Below are positions 1 through 11,108 of a stretch of DNA of 64,000 nt, piece by piece (position 1 is the stretch's first letter; every line of letters starts with the position of its first letter). Made by a program: the position numbers and the translations under genes. The notes beneath the pieces are model-generated. The model saw nothing but the letters and a program-made list of their open reading frames with translations. It did no database searches and was not told the origin of the DNA. The stretch is from assembly GCA_960531495.1 (NCBI GenBank), contig OY482848.1, forward strand, positions 19,631,897 to 19,695,896. Reading direction: 5' to 3'. This DNA is from Zeus faber (Eukaryota; Chordata; Actinopteri; Zeiformes; Zeidae).

Positions 1-420
1 GGTGGTAATGTAAGATAATCTGAAGCTGCGGCAAGGTTCAATGGGAGAGGTTCGGGTGCAAAACACGAGGCATGTTGTCTTGTGTCACAAGCTGCAAGGA
101 GCATCATCTCATTCTAGCCGTGCTTCTTAACCAAACGTTAGGCCTTTCGTTTTTTTGTTCTTTCGTGGTGGAACGTTTGAGTGAAAAGGCCATAGGATGA
201 TCTGTTTAAATCATTGTGCTATAACTTGGCGAAATGAATCGGAGGGTGAATCAAGTTCAAGGATGTCTTATTGTAATGGCGGTACCTGTGCAAATTGAGT
301 TTTAGCCCATTTACTAGTCAGCACACACATTTTACATTACCCCTGACCATTTTCCTGATGACACATTTTTGTTTGTTTTAAGGTTTTGGGAAATTTGACC
401 AATGTGGTGAGAAACCTACC
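1..420. other. unassigned sequence, no gene seen
   Basis: No open frame of note, repeat or RNA gene was recognised here. Base composition is ordinary, with short T runs. Confidence 0.5.
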
Positions 421-1405
421 TTAAAGGGGAACCTATTATGCTCCTTTTCAACCGGTTGATAAAGGTCTCTGAGGTCTCCAAAACATGACTTTCCAGTTCG
501 TTGCTGAAAATACCACTCAGATTCTGCATTCTAGCCATTCTAACATGCCTCAAAACCCCTCCTGTTCTTGATGCCCTGTTTCAGTGTGTGTCCCTTTAAG
601 TGAAAATGAGTTGCTGCTCTCCACACCCACTCTCGGAACTGTTTGCCCCAGTTCCGTGAGTCTGTTGCATGAAGTACGTAAACTTATACTTATTTTACCT
701 TATCTGTCCATCAAAATCTGTTTCTGAACAAATCTGAGGTGAGACAGAGTTGCTGAATCTTCACTCATATTAGATTGACAAGGCGTCATTTAAAGGTTAG
801 TTGAGAAGTTAAAAATTTGTGTCCCTGCCTTCCAAAAGGCAGGGACACTGCTGCACTGCCAGTTCTACCACACAAGGAAATTAGGAAACGTCGGAAAATA
901 AAATGAATAAATAAATAAATACATCTACAAAAAAACCACACTATTTTTGTTGGTTTGTCAGCCCACAGTCTGTCGACCGCATACTTTTCAAATGTGTTTT
1001 TGAAAGAATCACTGCAGAATTATTTCTTCTTTTTTTTTTTTTTTTTAAATACTTACATTTCAATTCTCTGCAGTTTCTTCACGGACAGTCGGTATTAATT
1101 CCTCTTTCTTTTAAAAGGGGGCTGGTCTGTGCAGCCAACAGAGCAGTTCCCGTTGTATATCTCAAGCCGTGGGTGGAGATACTCAGATGGGGGATCGAAT
1201 TCTACTGAGGCACGATGTGACGTAGGAAGGGATCGCAAATCTGAACTGTTCGTTGAATCGCCTGTTTTCCGAAATAGAAAGCTCACAAAAAACTGACTGG
1301 GTTGTCTTATGTCAGGGTTTGTGTGTTAGTAGTGTTCTTCAGAGACCCCAAATGTATGTGCACAAGCACTGAACATGTGTGTTTTGCATAACAGGTCCCC
1401 TTTAA
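421..1405. mobile_element. non-autonomous DNA transposon with TTAA ends (piggyBac-like MITE)
   Basis: The left end reads TTAAAGGGGAACCTATTATG. The right end, reverse-complemented, reads TTAAAGGGGACCTGTTATGC, so the terminal inverted repeats match over about 20 bases with one indel and one substitution. Both ends carry TTAA, the target and duplication of piggyBac-class elements. The ~985-bp interior encodes no recognisable transposase; the small open frame at 1095-1286 is probably chance. Elements ending in this motif are common in fish genomes from general knowledge. The ends are clear; the superfamily is inferred from the TTAA alone. Confidence 0.75.
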
Positions 1406-2692
1406 AAAGATCTCCTGCTCACAATCACCAAATCACCAAAATACGTATTTTTACGTCGGGTAATTCATTTTGCTGTATTTTTTATTTTCATTTTTTTTAC
1501 GCAAATGGTGCTTCCCCCTTTTCCAGTGGAATGAACAAACACTCGTGAGCCATCATCAGGAAAATGCTGAGTGATGTAAGATGTGTGTGCTGACCAGCGA
1601 TCGGGCCAAAACCTCAATTTGACACCGGTGGGGTCCTTCAAAGCGAAAACACCACCTTTACTTTCTCTGCAGACGTTGAAAGATAAACGTTGCTGTTGCT
1701 CATCCATAATTAAGGCCGACTGAACTCGCTCAATGATCTAGCCTCTATGGTGAAGAGCAGGAAAACCGTGCAGTCGAGCTGCTCGTGCTGACCTCATGTC
1801 CACTTACAGTAAAACGCCCGTTAATTACAATTGAATTTGGTTTCGTCACATTTGGTGAAGACGGGCAGTGGTGTCGCCGCATGGTTGCTAGACAACCTTC
1901 CGTCTGGTGGCGACCTTGTCAGAAATTATGGGACGTACGCTTTCGTTGTCTCCGCCATCTCGGCCATCTCGCCATCCGTGGTTTGATTTGTCATACTTGG
2001 AGGTTGTAAACAAAACTGTCTAAAAGGTTAGGGAGTAATGCCAGTGAAAGGAATTGTAGATTATGTTGAAAACATTCAAATTCAGAAGTAATATATTATA
2101 TATATGTGACATATCTGATGTTATTCTGGAACTAAGGGATAGTCTGGAGCTTTATTCCCGAAGAGTAAAACAAACAACCGCCTTTTCCTCCCACAAAGGA
2201 AGGAGCCACATTCCAAAAAGCAAAATTATCAATAAGTTACTCATCGTCTTAAAGCCCTATTGTTGCATGTGTAAATGTGTTTTGGTTTCAAAGATTACTA
2301 AAAAATTTGTATATTGTTGTTGTGATGCTTTTATGTGTTAAAATAAAAAAAAATGGACTTCAAATGCAGGAAATGCTGGACGTACCTGGAGGAACCTGAA
2401 TGAGTGATGTCGGGACTTTTAGATATAAAATAGATATATCCATCAATCTGAAATCAGTGGTGAAGACCTTAAAAATTGTCATTTGTCTATAGTGTGTCTT
2501 CAGTGTCGCCCGCAAATACATGGCCAAAAAAGCAAAACCAAAAAAGCAGAAAAGGCCAGGATTAATTCTAACAGCGTTGGTTTCTTCCCAGTCACGTATT
2601 CCCTGGAATACTAAAATGTTGCACGGAGACGAGTCGTTCCCAGAAGCAGCAGACTTTAAAGGACTAGTGAAATCCCATGTGGTTTGTCATGC
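1406..2692. other. unassigned sequence
   Basis: Apart from the small ORF listed separately at 1465-1707, nothing is recognised. The stretch is AT-rich with short A and T runs and a short TATATA run near 2090. No splice-bounded exon was convincing. Confidence 0.4.
1465..1707 (-). CDS. hypothetical 80-residue ORF, weak coding candidate
   Basis: An open frame begins at an ATG at 1707-1705 with A at -3 and G at +4, a fair Kozak context. It encodes a mixed, non-repetitive protein starting MDEQQQRLSFNV and ending in a lysine-rich tail. Unlike most long frames in this window it is not built from a microsatellite. I do not recognise the sequence or any domain, and I see no signal peptide or membrane segment. 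It lies just outside the TTAA-ended element. It could be a chance frame, an eroded exon or a transposon fragment; no conservation data are available to decide. Confidence 0.15.
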   Translation of the reverse strand: MDEQQQRLSFNVCRESKGGVFALKDPTGVKLRFWPDRWSAHTSYITQHFPDDGSRVFVHSTGKGGSTICVKKMKIKNTAK

Positions 2693-2823
2693 TGAAATGC
2701 ACTGGGGTGCGAGGAGGGGAGGAGGTAGGGGGGAGGGAGCGGGGTGGTGGGGGGGAGGGGTGGGGTGGGGATGAGAAGCAGGGGAGAGAGACTGTGTGCG
2801 TGTGTGTGTGTACGTGTGTGTGT

Positions 2824-2861
<38 letters not shown>

Positions 2862-2990
2862 GTGTGTGTGTGTGCGTGTGTATGTGTGTGTGTGTCTGTG
2901 TGAGTGTGGGTGGGTGTGTGTGTGTGTGAGTGTGTGTGCTTGCGTGCATGTGTGTGTGCGTCTGTGTGTGGGTGTGTGTGTGTGTGTGCG
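2693..2990. repeat. G-rich tract followed by a (GT)n microsatellite
   Basis: A purine/G-rich stretch (2705-2790) runs into an imperfect GT repeat (about 2793-2990) with TG-to-CG and TG-to-TA variants. The tract opens frames of cysteine/valine on plus and histidine/threonine on minus; these are not genes. Confidence 0.95.
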
Positions 2991-3154
2991 CAGTGGGGAT
3001 TGGGGGTGAATCTAGACAGGCTCCTGAGATGGCTTGTGCAATTGAGCGATTTCCGAATCTTTAGGGTTTCAGGGGAAGAGGGTGAGGGAAGTGTGTGGCG
3101 GCGGTGGGGGCAGAGGGGCGGAGGGGCGGCAGGGAAAAGGAAAGGCAGCGGGGA

Positions 3155-3165
3155 AAGAGAGAGAG

Positions 3166-3197
<32 letters not shown>

Positions 3198-3198
3198 G
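3155..3198. repeat. (GA)n(GT)n compound microsatellite
   Basis: About seven GA units run directly into about fifteen GT units. Confidence 0.95.
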
Positions 3199-3617
3199 AC
3201 GCCATGCCTGCAGGGGCGGCTGATTGGTTGAAACCAGCCCAAATAAATGGGCCCTACGTTGGGGGGAGGGGGGTTGGTGCTGGTGCTGGTGGCCATTTGG
3301 GGTCAAGGTGCATTGGGGATGACCAGGCTGTTATATTAGAAAGTGAGGCATTAATGATTTACTTTAAAGACCAAAGAATAAACTCTTTGGTTCTAGGAAA
3401 ACCCTTTAAAGGTGTCGTCAATGGTCGCTACGATGGCCGCCATGCCACCGAGCGCCAGGCTAACCAGGGTGCGCAAGTAACGTCCATGTCCTTGGAGTCT
3501 CTTCTGTATTAACGTTTAACTTTAATTGGAGTGATTCGAATTTTGATTGAGGATACCCCTCTAACTGGACCGAAATGTCACACTGGAGAAAAAAATTCAC
3601 CCACCATCCTATTAGAG
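3199..3617. other. unassigned sequence
   Basis: A moderately GC-rich stretch of unique appearance. No gene or recognisable element was found. Confidence 0.4.
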
Positions 3618-3944
3618 CAGTGATCCTCAACCTTTTTCAAGGATCCTCAGTTTGATAACGCTTTAGGCCGCCGACCCCCCCATTTGATGAGATTTTTCTC
3701 TGGGATCTCAATCTGAGATGATTTTTGATATGATTTAGTCCCAAACTCCCACACATACTATAGTGAGGGCGATAACATTGAAACTAGGATCAAAACAGTC
3801 ACTATTCTACATTCTGTAACCGTGCTCATATGTTTGAAATGCAATAACGCTGAAGTTGAACTATTAATCATTTTTGCTGGGGCCGCCCTGGAAGCTCTTT
3901 AAGGACCCCCTGGGAATCCCCGGACCTCACGTTGAGAACCACTA
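3618..3944 (-). mobile_element. hAT-type MITE, copy 1 of a local family
   Basis: The left end is CAGTGATCCTCAACCTTTTT and the right end closes with GTTGAGAACCACTA. These are imperfect inverted termini of the CAGTGGTTCTCAACCT type typical of hAT elements. The flanking octamers TATTAGAG (3610-3617) and TGTTACAG (3945-3952) agree at 6 of 8 positions, the size of a hAT target duplication. The reverse complement matches the element at 26051-26212, sharing the 'GGGGTCC', 'CCAGCAAAAA(A)TGATT' and 'GAATGTA' segments. No coding capacity is present. The minus assignment is relative to that second copy. Confidence 0.75.
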
Positions 3945-4281
3945 TGTTACAGGACGCGAAGAAATCAATCCAATAAGTGAAATCAAGCTCGGCTGCCACA
4001 TGTAAACGTAACCCTAATGAGACAGACAGCGCTCGCTAGAAGCAAGTCATATTTTCTTGTACAACCATTGTCCAAGATATGGTTATAAATAAACCTGAGA
4101 AATGAATCAATTGGGATTTATTTTCTCCAAATTTTGCGTTTGGGGGAATTATTATTTTTTTTTTGGTCAAAATATCATCCCTTTCCATTTTTGGAGGGGA
4201 GGAAAATTCAGTTTTGCAGCAGAAAGTTACAGTAGAGGCACACACTGTACTGGAGTACCCCAACTCCTACCCCCCCACTCC

Positions 4282-4391
4282 CTTTTTTATTTATTTTTTT
4301 CCTCATTCCACACCACGCCACACGTGCACAAAGATACACACACACATACCATTAACTCACACACACACGCACGCACACGCACACGCACACG

Positions 4392-4428
<37 letters not shown>
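4282..4428. repeat. duplicated microsatellite segment, copy A
   Basis: A unique leader (T-rich, then CTCATTCCACACCACGCCAC, then a CACGTGCACAAAGATACACA stretch) runs into a CA/CACG microsatellite at 4357-4428. The same leader and microsatellite recur at 5919-6082, so the whole block was duplicated rather than the CA tract arising twice. Confidence 0.85.
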
Positions 4429-4431
<3 letters not shown>

Positions 4432-4480
4432 CTGAGAGACGGAAAAAGAGAATGAGAGAGTGCAACACATAGACACTCAC

Positions 4481-4570
4481 CCGCCACCACCTCCCCCACC
4501 GCCACCCACCACTACCACCACCACCACTACCACCACCATCACCGCCACCGCCGCCGCCGCCGCCGCCGCC
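4481..4570. repeat. (CCA)n/(CCG)n trinucleotide repeat
   Basis: Imperfect CCA units change to about nine pure CCG units at the 3' end. This is GC-rich and likely length-variable. Confidence 0.9.
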
Positions 4571-4572
4571 AA

Positions 4573-4745
4573 CACCACGTTGTCTTTCATTATTTATTTA
4601 CTGTCTGCAGTTTTTCCATCGCACGCATATTGATGCGCAGAAAGCCGGGTGTGAGTGCGTGTCAGAATCATTTCCTGACGAGGGAGACAAGGTGGAAGTA
4701 ATCAGCAGAGCACTGATGCAATATGACAGCCCCTAGAACCGCTGT
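4573..4745. promoter_or_regulatory. candidate conserved non-coding block
   Basis: This is a non-repetitive patch between a CCG repeat and a purine-rich (GAGGA)n tract. It has AT-rich motifs such as TTATTTATTTACTG and a balanced composition unlike its neighbours. It contains no open frame of note. The call is inference from composition only; alignment to other fish would decide. Confidence 0.2.
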
Positions 4746-5093
4746 GCACCGTTAAGAGCAGGGGAGGAAGAGGAAGAGCAGCAGAGGAGAGGAGGAGAGG
4801 AGGAGAGGAGGAAAAACATCCCCCACCCGAAGGAGGCGGCGAGTGTTGTCAGGGCGGAAAGTAGATTTGCAGTTTTTTAAAACTTTGCCGTCGACTGTTT
4901 TGTACCGAGCGCTCTCTCCGTCGGTTCTTCTTCTCGTGGGGGAGAATTGTTGCTGTGTTGTGAAGACAAGACGCCGGTGCAGTCATCAGAGGCATGCAAG
5001 CCACCCGGGAGGTGGATGGAATGACCTCTGAACGTCTAGCAAAGGTCAAATATTCTGAAAATTCTGCATAATGATGAATATTGGGCTTGGAGG

Positions 5094-5143
5094 AATCTAT
5101 CCATCTATCTATCTATCTATCTATCTATCTGTCTATCTATCTA

Positions 5144-5193
<50 letters not shown>
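5094..5193. repeat. (CTAT)n(CTGT)n tetranucleotide repeat
   Basis: Roughly ten CTAT units grade into about fifteen CTGT units, the result of a single T-to-G change spread through the array. Confidence 0.95.
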
Positions 5194-5918
5194 CCAACAA
5201 GCGTCCAACCCGTTTTGAAGTAATTCACTGTCTTAATTAATTCATTACCCGACCAATGACTTTGATTCATCTATTAAACAGCAACATGATTCAGATCCAA
5301 ACGCAGCATTCAGCAGTTTTTTTTTGTTTGTGGATAGTTTTCCTCAATACATTTTTTGGGGAAAATTTAAAAAAATGAAAATGTGAAATTCACACGTTTA
5401 CCTGTTGTTGTAAAAAGTTGAAAGTCTCTGCCTCAGCAGTTTATTCATCTGTCTCAAGTGATACCATAATTACACTAATATTCGCCCAACAAATAAATTC
5501 ATGGCCGCTGGTGGAACTTTTCCTAACTGAGGCTCCCCCGATCCCACAACAGGGAAACATTTGGGACAATGGGAGTTTCTTGGGAGTCCTTGAACTTGTC
5601 AGTCAGTTTGATCCCTTCCGGAAGTCCCATGTGGGCTATTTCTATATCTTTCTTATTTATTTACCAACGGTGGATGGCTGGCGTCCACCCAAGTCCACTC
5701 CAGTCACAAGAAGTTCATCCAGTCACAACCGTTGACTTATTTTCTTAACTTTTGGCTCACCATCCCTCTCAGATCCCAAATTGATCATCCATTGCTTTTC
5801 AGAGATCCACACCTTTAGCTTTTAGCTTCTCTGCAACACACCTGTACACATCCTCCACCACGCACTTCCAAATGCATATCTCTTCTATTTATTTTCATCT
5901 TCACCATTGCTTTTGGGC
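5194..5918. other. unassigned sequence
   Basis: AT-rich, unique-looking sequence. The open frame at 5418-5735 has no recognisable protein features and is treated as chance. Confidence 0.4.
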
Positions 5919-6044
5919 TTTTTTTTATTTTTCTCATTCCATACCACGCCACACGTGCACAAAGATACACACACACACATACCATTAATTCACACACACA
6001 CACACGCACGCTCACACGCACGCACGCACGCACGCAAGCGCGCG

Positions 6045-6082
<38 letters not shown>
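5919..6082. repeat. duplicated microsatellite segment, copy B
   Basis: This repeats the leader of copy A (4282-4363), with CTCATTCCATACCACGCCAC and the CACGTGCACAAAGATACACA stretch. It is followed by a CA/CACG microsatellite at 5991-6082. Identity over the leader is high, with a few substitutions, in direct orientation and about 1.63 kb away. Confidence 0.85.
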
Positions 6083-6085
<3 letters not shown>

Positions 6086-6171
6086 TCACGCACACCATCT
6101 GCTCATCTGCTGACAGGCTCCAGCTTCCCGGATACAGTAATTGATGAATGGGGAAGACTGTGCATTTAGGG

Positions 6172-6245
6172 TCCCCCCCCCCCCCAACCCTCCCTCACTC
6201 CCTCACCCAAACACACACACACACACACACACGTGCACACACACG
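6172..6245. repeat. poly-C run and short (CA)n
   Basis: About 14 C residues, then a short C/T-rich spacer and roughly 17 CA units. Confidence 0.9.
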
Positions 6246-6249
6246 CTTG

Positions 6250-8459
6250 CACACCGCCGTGCAGACGTGCTGATTGATTGATTGGGGCGGTGAGTTTCAT
6301 GACGGCTTGTGACATTTCTCCACATCATGTCAGAGCTCTGGCAGCGGGCCTCGCGGAGAGATCACTGAGGAATTAGGCAATCAAAGTCAGGAGGGATGGA
6401 TTTCGAGGTGGCGCCACAGCCGCCGTCCACACTGAATTAAAGTGGCAGAGGAGCCGCCTCTCTGATATTTGGAGCATGGCGTCTCGTTTATTTTTTGCCT
6501 CGTTTTGTCATGTTTACCCATCTGATCCGACGCCATCTGAAGGTTTTCCAGCAATCCGTGTTGGCTGTAGAGGCTTGGTTATATGTATGCCATAAACAAG
6601 GAAGTCCAAGTAAGTGCTGAGGTTTTGGCCTCACTTATTGTGATGCTTCACATTCGTAAAATGCTTCAATGTGCACACCTTGCAAAAAAGAAACAGCGCA
6701 AACAAGGCTTAAAATCTTGAATCTGCCACTCCCCAAAGAGATTTATTTAAGGCACTGTGTTGTCTCATTTATCTCTCTTTTAAAACTATTAGCTGTTGCA
6801 GTGCAGCGATATTTCATATTTAGTATTTAAGGTAGAATTCTACTGATAATTGTCCTGTGCTAGAGTGTTATCATTTACCTGTCTGGTTATTCATAGCCCT
6901 ATTCATAGCCCTCAATATATTTACCTTTACTTATCATTTATATTGATTATTTATCATAATTAACTATCATCATTATATGTCCATCAACCAAACCTATTCA
7001 ACAGGCTACAGTATTTCCAATTTAGAAAACAAATCAAAAACCCCCCAAAAAAACCGACCTCGCCTGGCGACTCCGACCGCCCGACGGCTTTGCGACACCA
7101 TCGCCGCACGTGTCCGCCCTGGGAGTGGAGCGTTAGAGGGAATAGAAATGGAACGGACGAGTGAGAAAAAGGGAAGGGAAAAGGAACGGATGGGGGAGGG
7201 GGAAGGGCGTGGACGGGTGAAGTGTCACGTCCCATTGGGGTCACGAGACGGCGGCGACACTTAGCAAAGCAAACAGCCCCGAGGAGCAGAGTACCTCACC
7301 TGTCGCCGCGCATCACACCACCACCGCGTCCGCCGCTCTCGCTCCAGCCGCCCGCCATTCCTAAAATTTTACACAAACAGCGTAAGGGCGTCGGGGGCTT
7401 GCGAGATTGTAATTTATTCAAGGTAAATTGTCTGCAGGTTTATCACGGCAGTCGCTGATTGGAGTTGACTGCAGGACCGGGTCAAACCGGGCACGTGAAA
7501 GCGATCAAATAAGGGAGGTGATGATTTGAAGGAGTGGAATAATGAATATTCATTCATCAAACATGTCAGCAAGAGGTGGCTCCCGCGCCATCTTTCTGAA
7601 CGGGACACTCAGTAGTTGTTCGCTGCAACGCAGACGGAAAAAATATGTTTTGCTCGATCACAGCAATTTTGGACAAAGAACAGTCATTGACTCAATGGTC
7701 AAATATCTTATTTTTATTTGTGATTTGTGTCTTTAGAAGCAATCTGTTCACAGTCTCATGATCAGGACCGTTCTAAAGATGTGGAAGTCTTTTATTTCAT
7801 CTTGTCCCAGACTCATTTCTGTGGGGACTAGTACAGGGCATGTCAAGTTTGCCGGTTGCTATGGGTTGCTATGTACTCCTGTCGCCATTTGTGGAGGATC
7901 GCTTCCATTCTTTTGCATAGAGAAAAAGCTAAAATATAGGAAGTGTACAAAATGGAGAAAGCAAGGGAGAAAAAGAAGGGTGGAGGTTTCACACAAGATG
8001 GTTGCAAGATTTTCTGTGGCAGTTTTCCACCAAACAAGACTTCCAAGTGTTCTTTTAACTCAAAAATGGTGACCGGCATTGGTGATCCCCAAAATATGAC
8101 GGCTTGCTCCAGCAATGTTTAAAGTCATTTCTTGACTTTAAAAAAGTCTGTTTGGAAAAAAAACACTTTTTTTTTTAACTCAGGCCCTAAATCTCTCACA
8201 TAAAATACAGTTGGCCGGGTGATAATTAACCAATAATTCTATTGTTTCTAAATTTCTCTCTACGGTTTCATCTTTTGTTTTGTTTTTGTTCCATGTCACT
8301 GTCCCCCCCAAATTTTATGGTATGCATTTTTTTATTTGCTGCACTGATATCATGTAAAATAGCATGAAAAGCCAAATTGGAATTGCACAATTTTTAGTTA
8401 TAGTTTATAGCTATAGTCATTACACAGAACAATATTTGATCAAATACAACAGTACTACT
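6250..8459. other. unassigned region with a CpG-dense patch
   Basis: 6300-6480 is a balanced, non-repetitive block that could be conserved non-coding DNA. About 7060-7350 is CpG-dense and GC-rich, with a purine-rich core (7150-7215). The remainder is AT-rich. No exon with convincing splice sites or protein similarity was recognised. Confidence 0.35.
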
Positions 8460-8885
8460 TGACATAAGAAAGCCATTGCTACACTGTAACTCGACCTGTC
8501 CTGGTGCTTTGTATAGAATTAAGTGGCATCCAGCGGTGTGGTTGCCAATCGCAACCAATAGAATCCCATCCCCAACTCCCTTTCCAGTGACGTAGGAGAA
8601 GCTTCGGCTTCCGGGTGACGTGAAAAATGCGAAAAGCCCTCTCCTGAGCCAATGTTTGGTTTGTCCGTTCTGGGCTACTGTAGAACAAACATGGCGGTGC
8701 GGCATGGCAGCCTCCGTGGAAGAGGACCCGCTCCCTATGGAGATATAAAATGATCATTCTAAAGTAACGAAAATACAACGATTCTTATTTTCATGGGATT
8801 ACACACTAGTTAAAACACACTTATGTTATATTATATGCAATTTCTGCCAAGTGCGTTCTGTAAACTGTACACACTGCACCTTTAA
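8460..8885. mobile_element. dispersed fish repeat (non-autonomous, family not assigned)
   Basis: The block contains segments I recognise as part of a very common teleost interspersed repeat. These are 'GGTTTGTCCGTTCTGGGCTA' next to 'ACAAACATGGCGG', the 'ACAACGATTCTTATTTTCAT' stretch, and an end reading ACACACTGCACCTTTAA. It has no coding capacity. Boundaries are approximate and the family name is unknown to me. Confidence 0.6.
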
Positions 8886-9424
8886 ATACAGTGGGATACA
8901 TTGGTTCCACTTTATCCCATTGGATTAAGCTAGTTTAAGTAAAGCTGGTTACCTACGGTCATCATAATGTTCTTACAATCCTCATTACCCATCTTAGGCC
9001 TATTCAACTGGTGGCCAAATGCAGACTGACTGCAGGTATATTGAGAAATGTCAATATGCATATTCTTCACAGTTGGATTAATTTGAGGAATAGCTATATA
9101 AAAAAAATTAATAAAAACAACAACAACAAAAAATAAATACATAAATAATATGCTGCAGATTTGGATATAACAACATAAAACCTGACAGAATAATTTCCCA
9201 AACTGTATTTGTTGATTTTAAGATTTTAGATTGTTGGAGATAATTAATAATAAATCATTTATAAGAATATAGATATAGACAACCAGCAAATATTTTTGTT
9301 ATTCCACAATTTTATGGATTCAGCCTTGATTACATATAACAGCGATGGGGAAAACTGCAATGGGAAAGACAAAGAAATTATGAATTTACAGGTTATGGGA
9401 AATGTTACAGACATCGCTGGCGGC
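8886..9424. other. unassigned AT-rich sequence
   Basis: Contains A-rich runs around 9100-9150. Nothing recognised. Confidence 0.4.
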
Positions 9425-9563
9425 TTAAAGGAATACAGTTTTTTGGGGGGAAAATTCGCATTTTGTCTATCTTGCCCATTTTCTGACGAGAAGGTCAATC
9501 CCACTTTCATCCTTGTGTATCCGGTGCCGAGACAGCGACGGGCTGCATGCTAAACGTGCAAGC

Positions 9564-9595
9564 TGATCCCCCCTGCAGCCTTGCAGGGGGGATCA
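9564..9595. repeat. perfect 14-bp-arm hairpin
   Basis: TGATCCCCCCTGCA at 9564-9577 is followed by a 4-base loop GCCT and its exact reverse complement at 9582-9595. It lies in the left arm of the long inverted repeat element. The corresponding right-arm sequence is not a perfect hairpin. Confidence 0.9.
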
Positions 9596-9810
9596 ACTGG
9601 CCTAGCTCCGGGGAAATTAGGGAAATACACCTTCCAGCATCAGCAAAGTCATATCATTGATACATCTTGCATCTTCATGAAGAGTAAAAATATAACATAA
9701 AAACATGATCTTTGCTGGCTTAAATGCAGCAACATTTGAAACTAATTTTGAGGCCTAAACACAATCGATCCATCTGTTTTTTTGTTATTTGGTCATCTGT
9801 ATTACTAGGC

Positions 9811-9860
9811 GTGAGTCGGGGGTTGCCAGGTATGCAGTGCCTGGCAACCCAATGGCTCAC
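9811..9860. repeat. hairpin inside the long-inverted-repeat element
   Basis: GGTTGCCAGG (9821-9830) and CCTGGCAACC (9840-9849) are perfect complements around a 9-base loop. GTGAG (9811-9815) and CTCAC (9856-9860) extend the stem with unpaired bases between. Confidence 0.8.
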
Positions 9861-10615
9861 GTCAGAACATTGGTTGATCGCCTGGTTTATAGTCGCCGCA
9901 GCCTTAGTGTCGTTTAGGGTTAGGCACCTCCCAATTTTTGGAACTCAGCACTTCAGGTAATTCAAGATGCACGCGTTCCGAAGGAAGGTTGTGCCAGGAG
10001 GTCCACAGGTCCAATCTGCACCATCCATCCATGCATGACCACAAAACAACCAGATGGCGTTGAGCGATTTGCACAAACTCACCACAGCACATTGAAAGAA
10101 CCTGCACCGAATACAATAAATATACAAACATTTAACACTTTCTATTTTAATTTTACTGCTCTTTTCTAGTCATTCAGTCATTCATTCCCTCAGGGCTTCT
10201 TTGTGATGTTTACAACAGGTCTTTCCGTTTCCCCTGGTGGTTTGTGCACAGCGCCCCCTCTCTTTCAGGAGAATATCGCCACGGCATCGCCGCGGCAATG
10301 TGCAACTATACAGTATACGCTCGCTTGCGGTGACTATAACAGAGCCTTTAACTGACAGCCTTTAACAGAAACACCAAGTTTCAAGGGGGTAACCGGCTGA
10401 TAGAAATGGATATCTTGTTATGCTAACTTCCCAGGAGCTAGGCTAGTTGATCCCCTCTGCAGCCATGCATCGAGCTAACACAGTTAGCATGCAGTGCGTC
10501 ACTATCTCTGTACTGGACACACAGAGACAAAACTGTCATTGACCTTCTCATACGAATATGGGTAAGCAAGATGAAGTTAGCAAATTTCCCCCAAAAACTT
10601 GAGTATCCCTTCAAC

Positions 10616-11033
10616 AGTAAACCTCAAACACCAGAATGTATATGTGTAATTTCCTGGAGCATGGAGGCTGTGGATTGAAGCCCTGAAATGGCGGTAAGAC
10701 ATATACGGCACAAGGAAACCCAACGCTTCACCCTGCAGCCATGTTTAATTCCAGGCTATTCATAATGCTTTGGTTGCGGTACAGCGCATGTGCAGGACTT
10801 TGGGATATAGACACAAACCCCCGGCAAAGCTCTATCCCTGGAGAGAAGAGCGACACCGATGGAGTCCCTCTCCTCCTCCTCCTCCTCCTCCTCCTCACCA
10901 GCGTGATTAATAACCCCTGTGCCCCGTAATCTCTCCGTCATCTATCTATGTAAATGCCCCTGGACCCACAGCGCTGGCACCGTTTGACTGATGGCTGTTC
11001 CACAGGGCTGGGCTGCACGTGCATGTGTGCAAG
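10616..11033. other. unassigned sequence with a (CTC)n repeat
   Basis: A short (CTC)n tract lies at about 10868-10896. The rest is unique-looking, with no gene seen. Confidence 0.4.
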
Positions 11034-11059
11034 CGTGTGTGTGCGCGCGTGTGTGTGTG

Positions 11060-11108
<49 letters not shown>
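11034..11108. repeat. (GT)n microsatellite
   Basis: An imperfect GT repeat with CG interruptions at its 5' end. Confidence 0.95.

Larger units (their letters stand above)
9425..10615. mobile_element. long-inverted-repeat (foldback-like) element
   Basis: The first ~200 bases (9425-9625) and the last ~215 (10400-10615) are inverted copies of each other at roughly 70% identity by eye. Shared landmarks are GATGAGAAGGTCAAT versus GACGAGAAGGTCAAT, GCATGCTAA, the TGATCCCCcCTGCAGCC block and GATCAACTaGCCTAGCTCC. The outermost bases are TTAAAGGAATAC and TTGAAGGGATAC. The interior holds a 10-bp perfect inverted repeat around 9821-9849 and no transposase. It is probably a non-autonomous DNA transposon with long TIRs; no clear target duplication was seen. 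Confidence 0.7.

Noticed and set aside
2687..3205. Cys/Val and His/Thr ORFs over GT/CA microsatellites here and at about 4.4, 6.0, 11.0, 25.7, 46.5, 49.4 and 61.3 kb
   Set aside because: Pure microsatellite translations.
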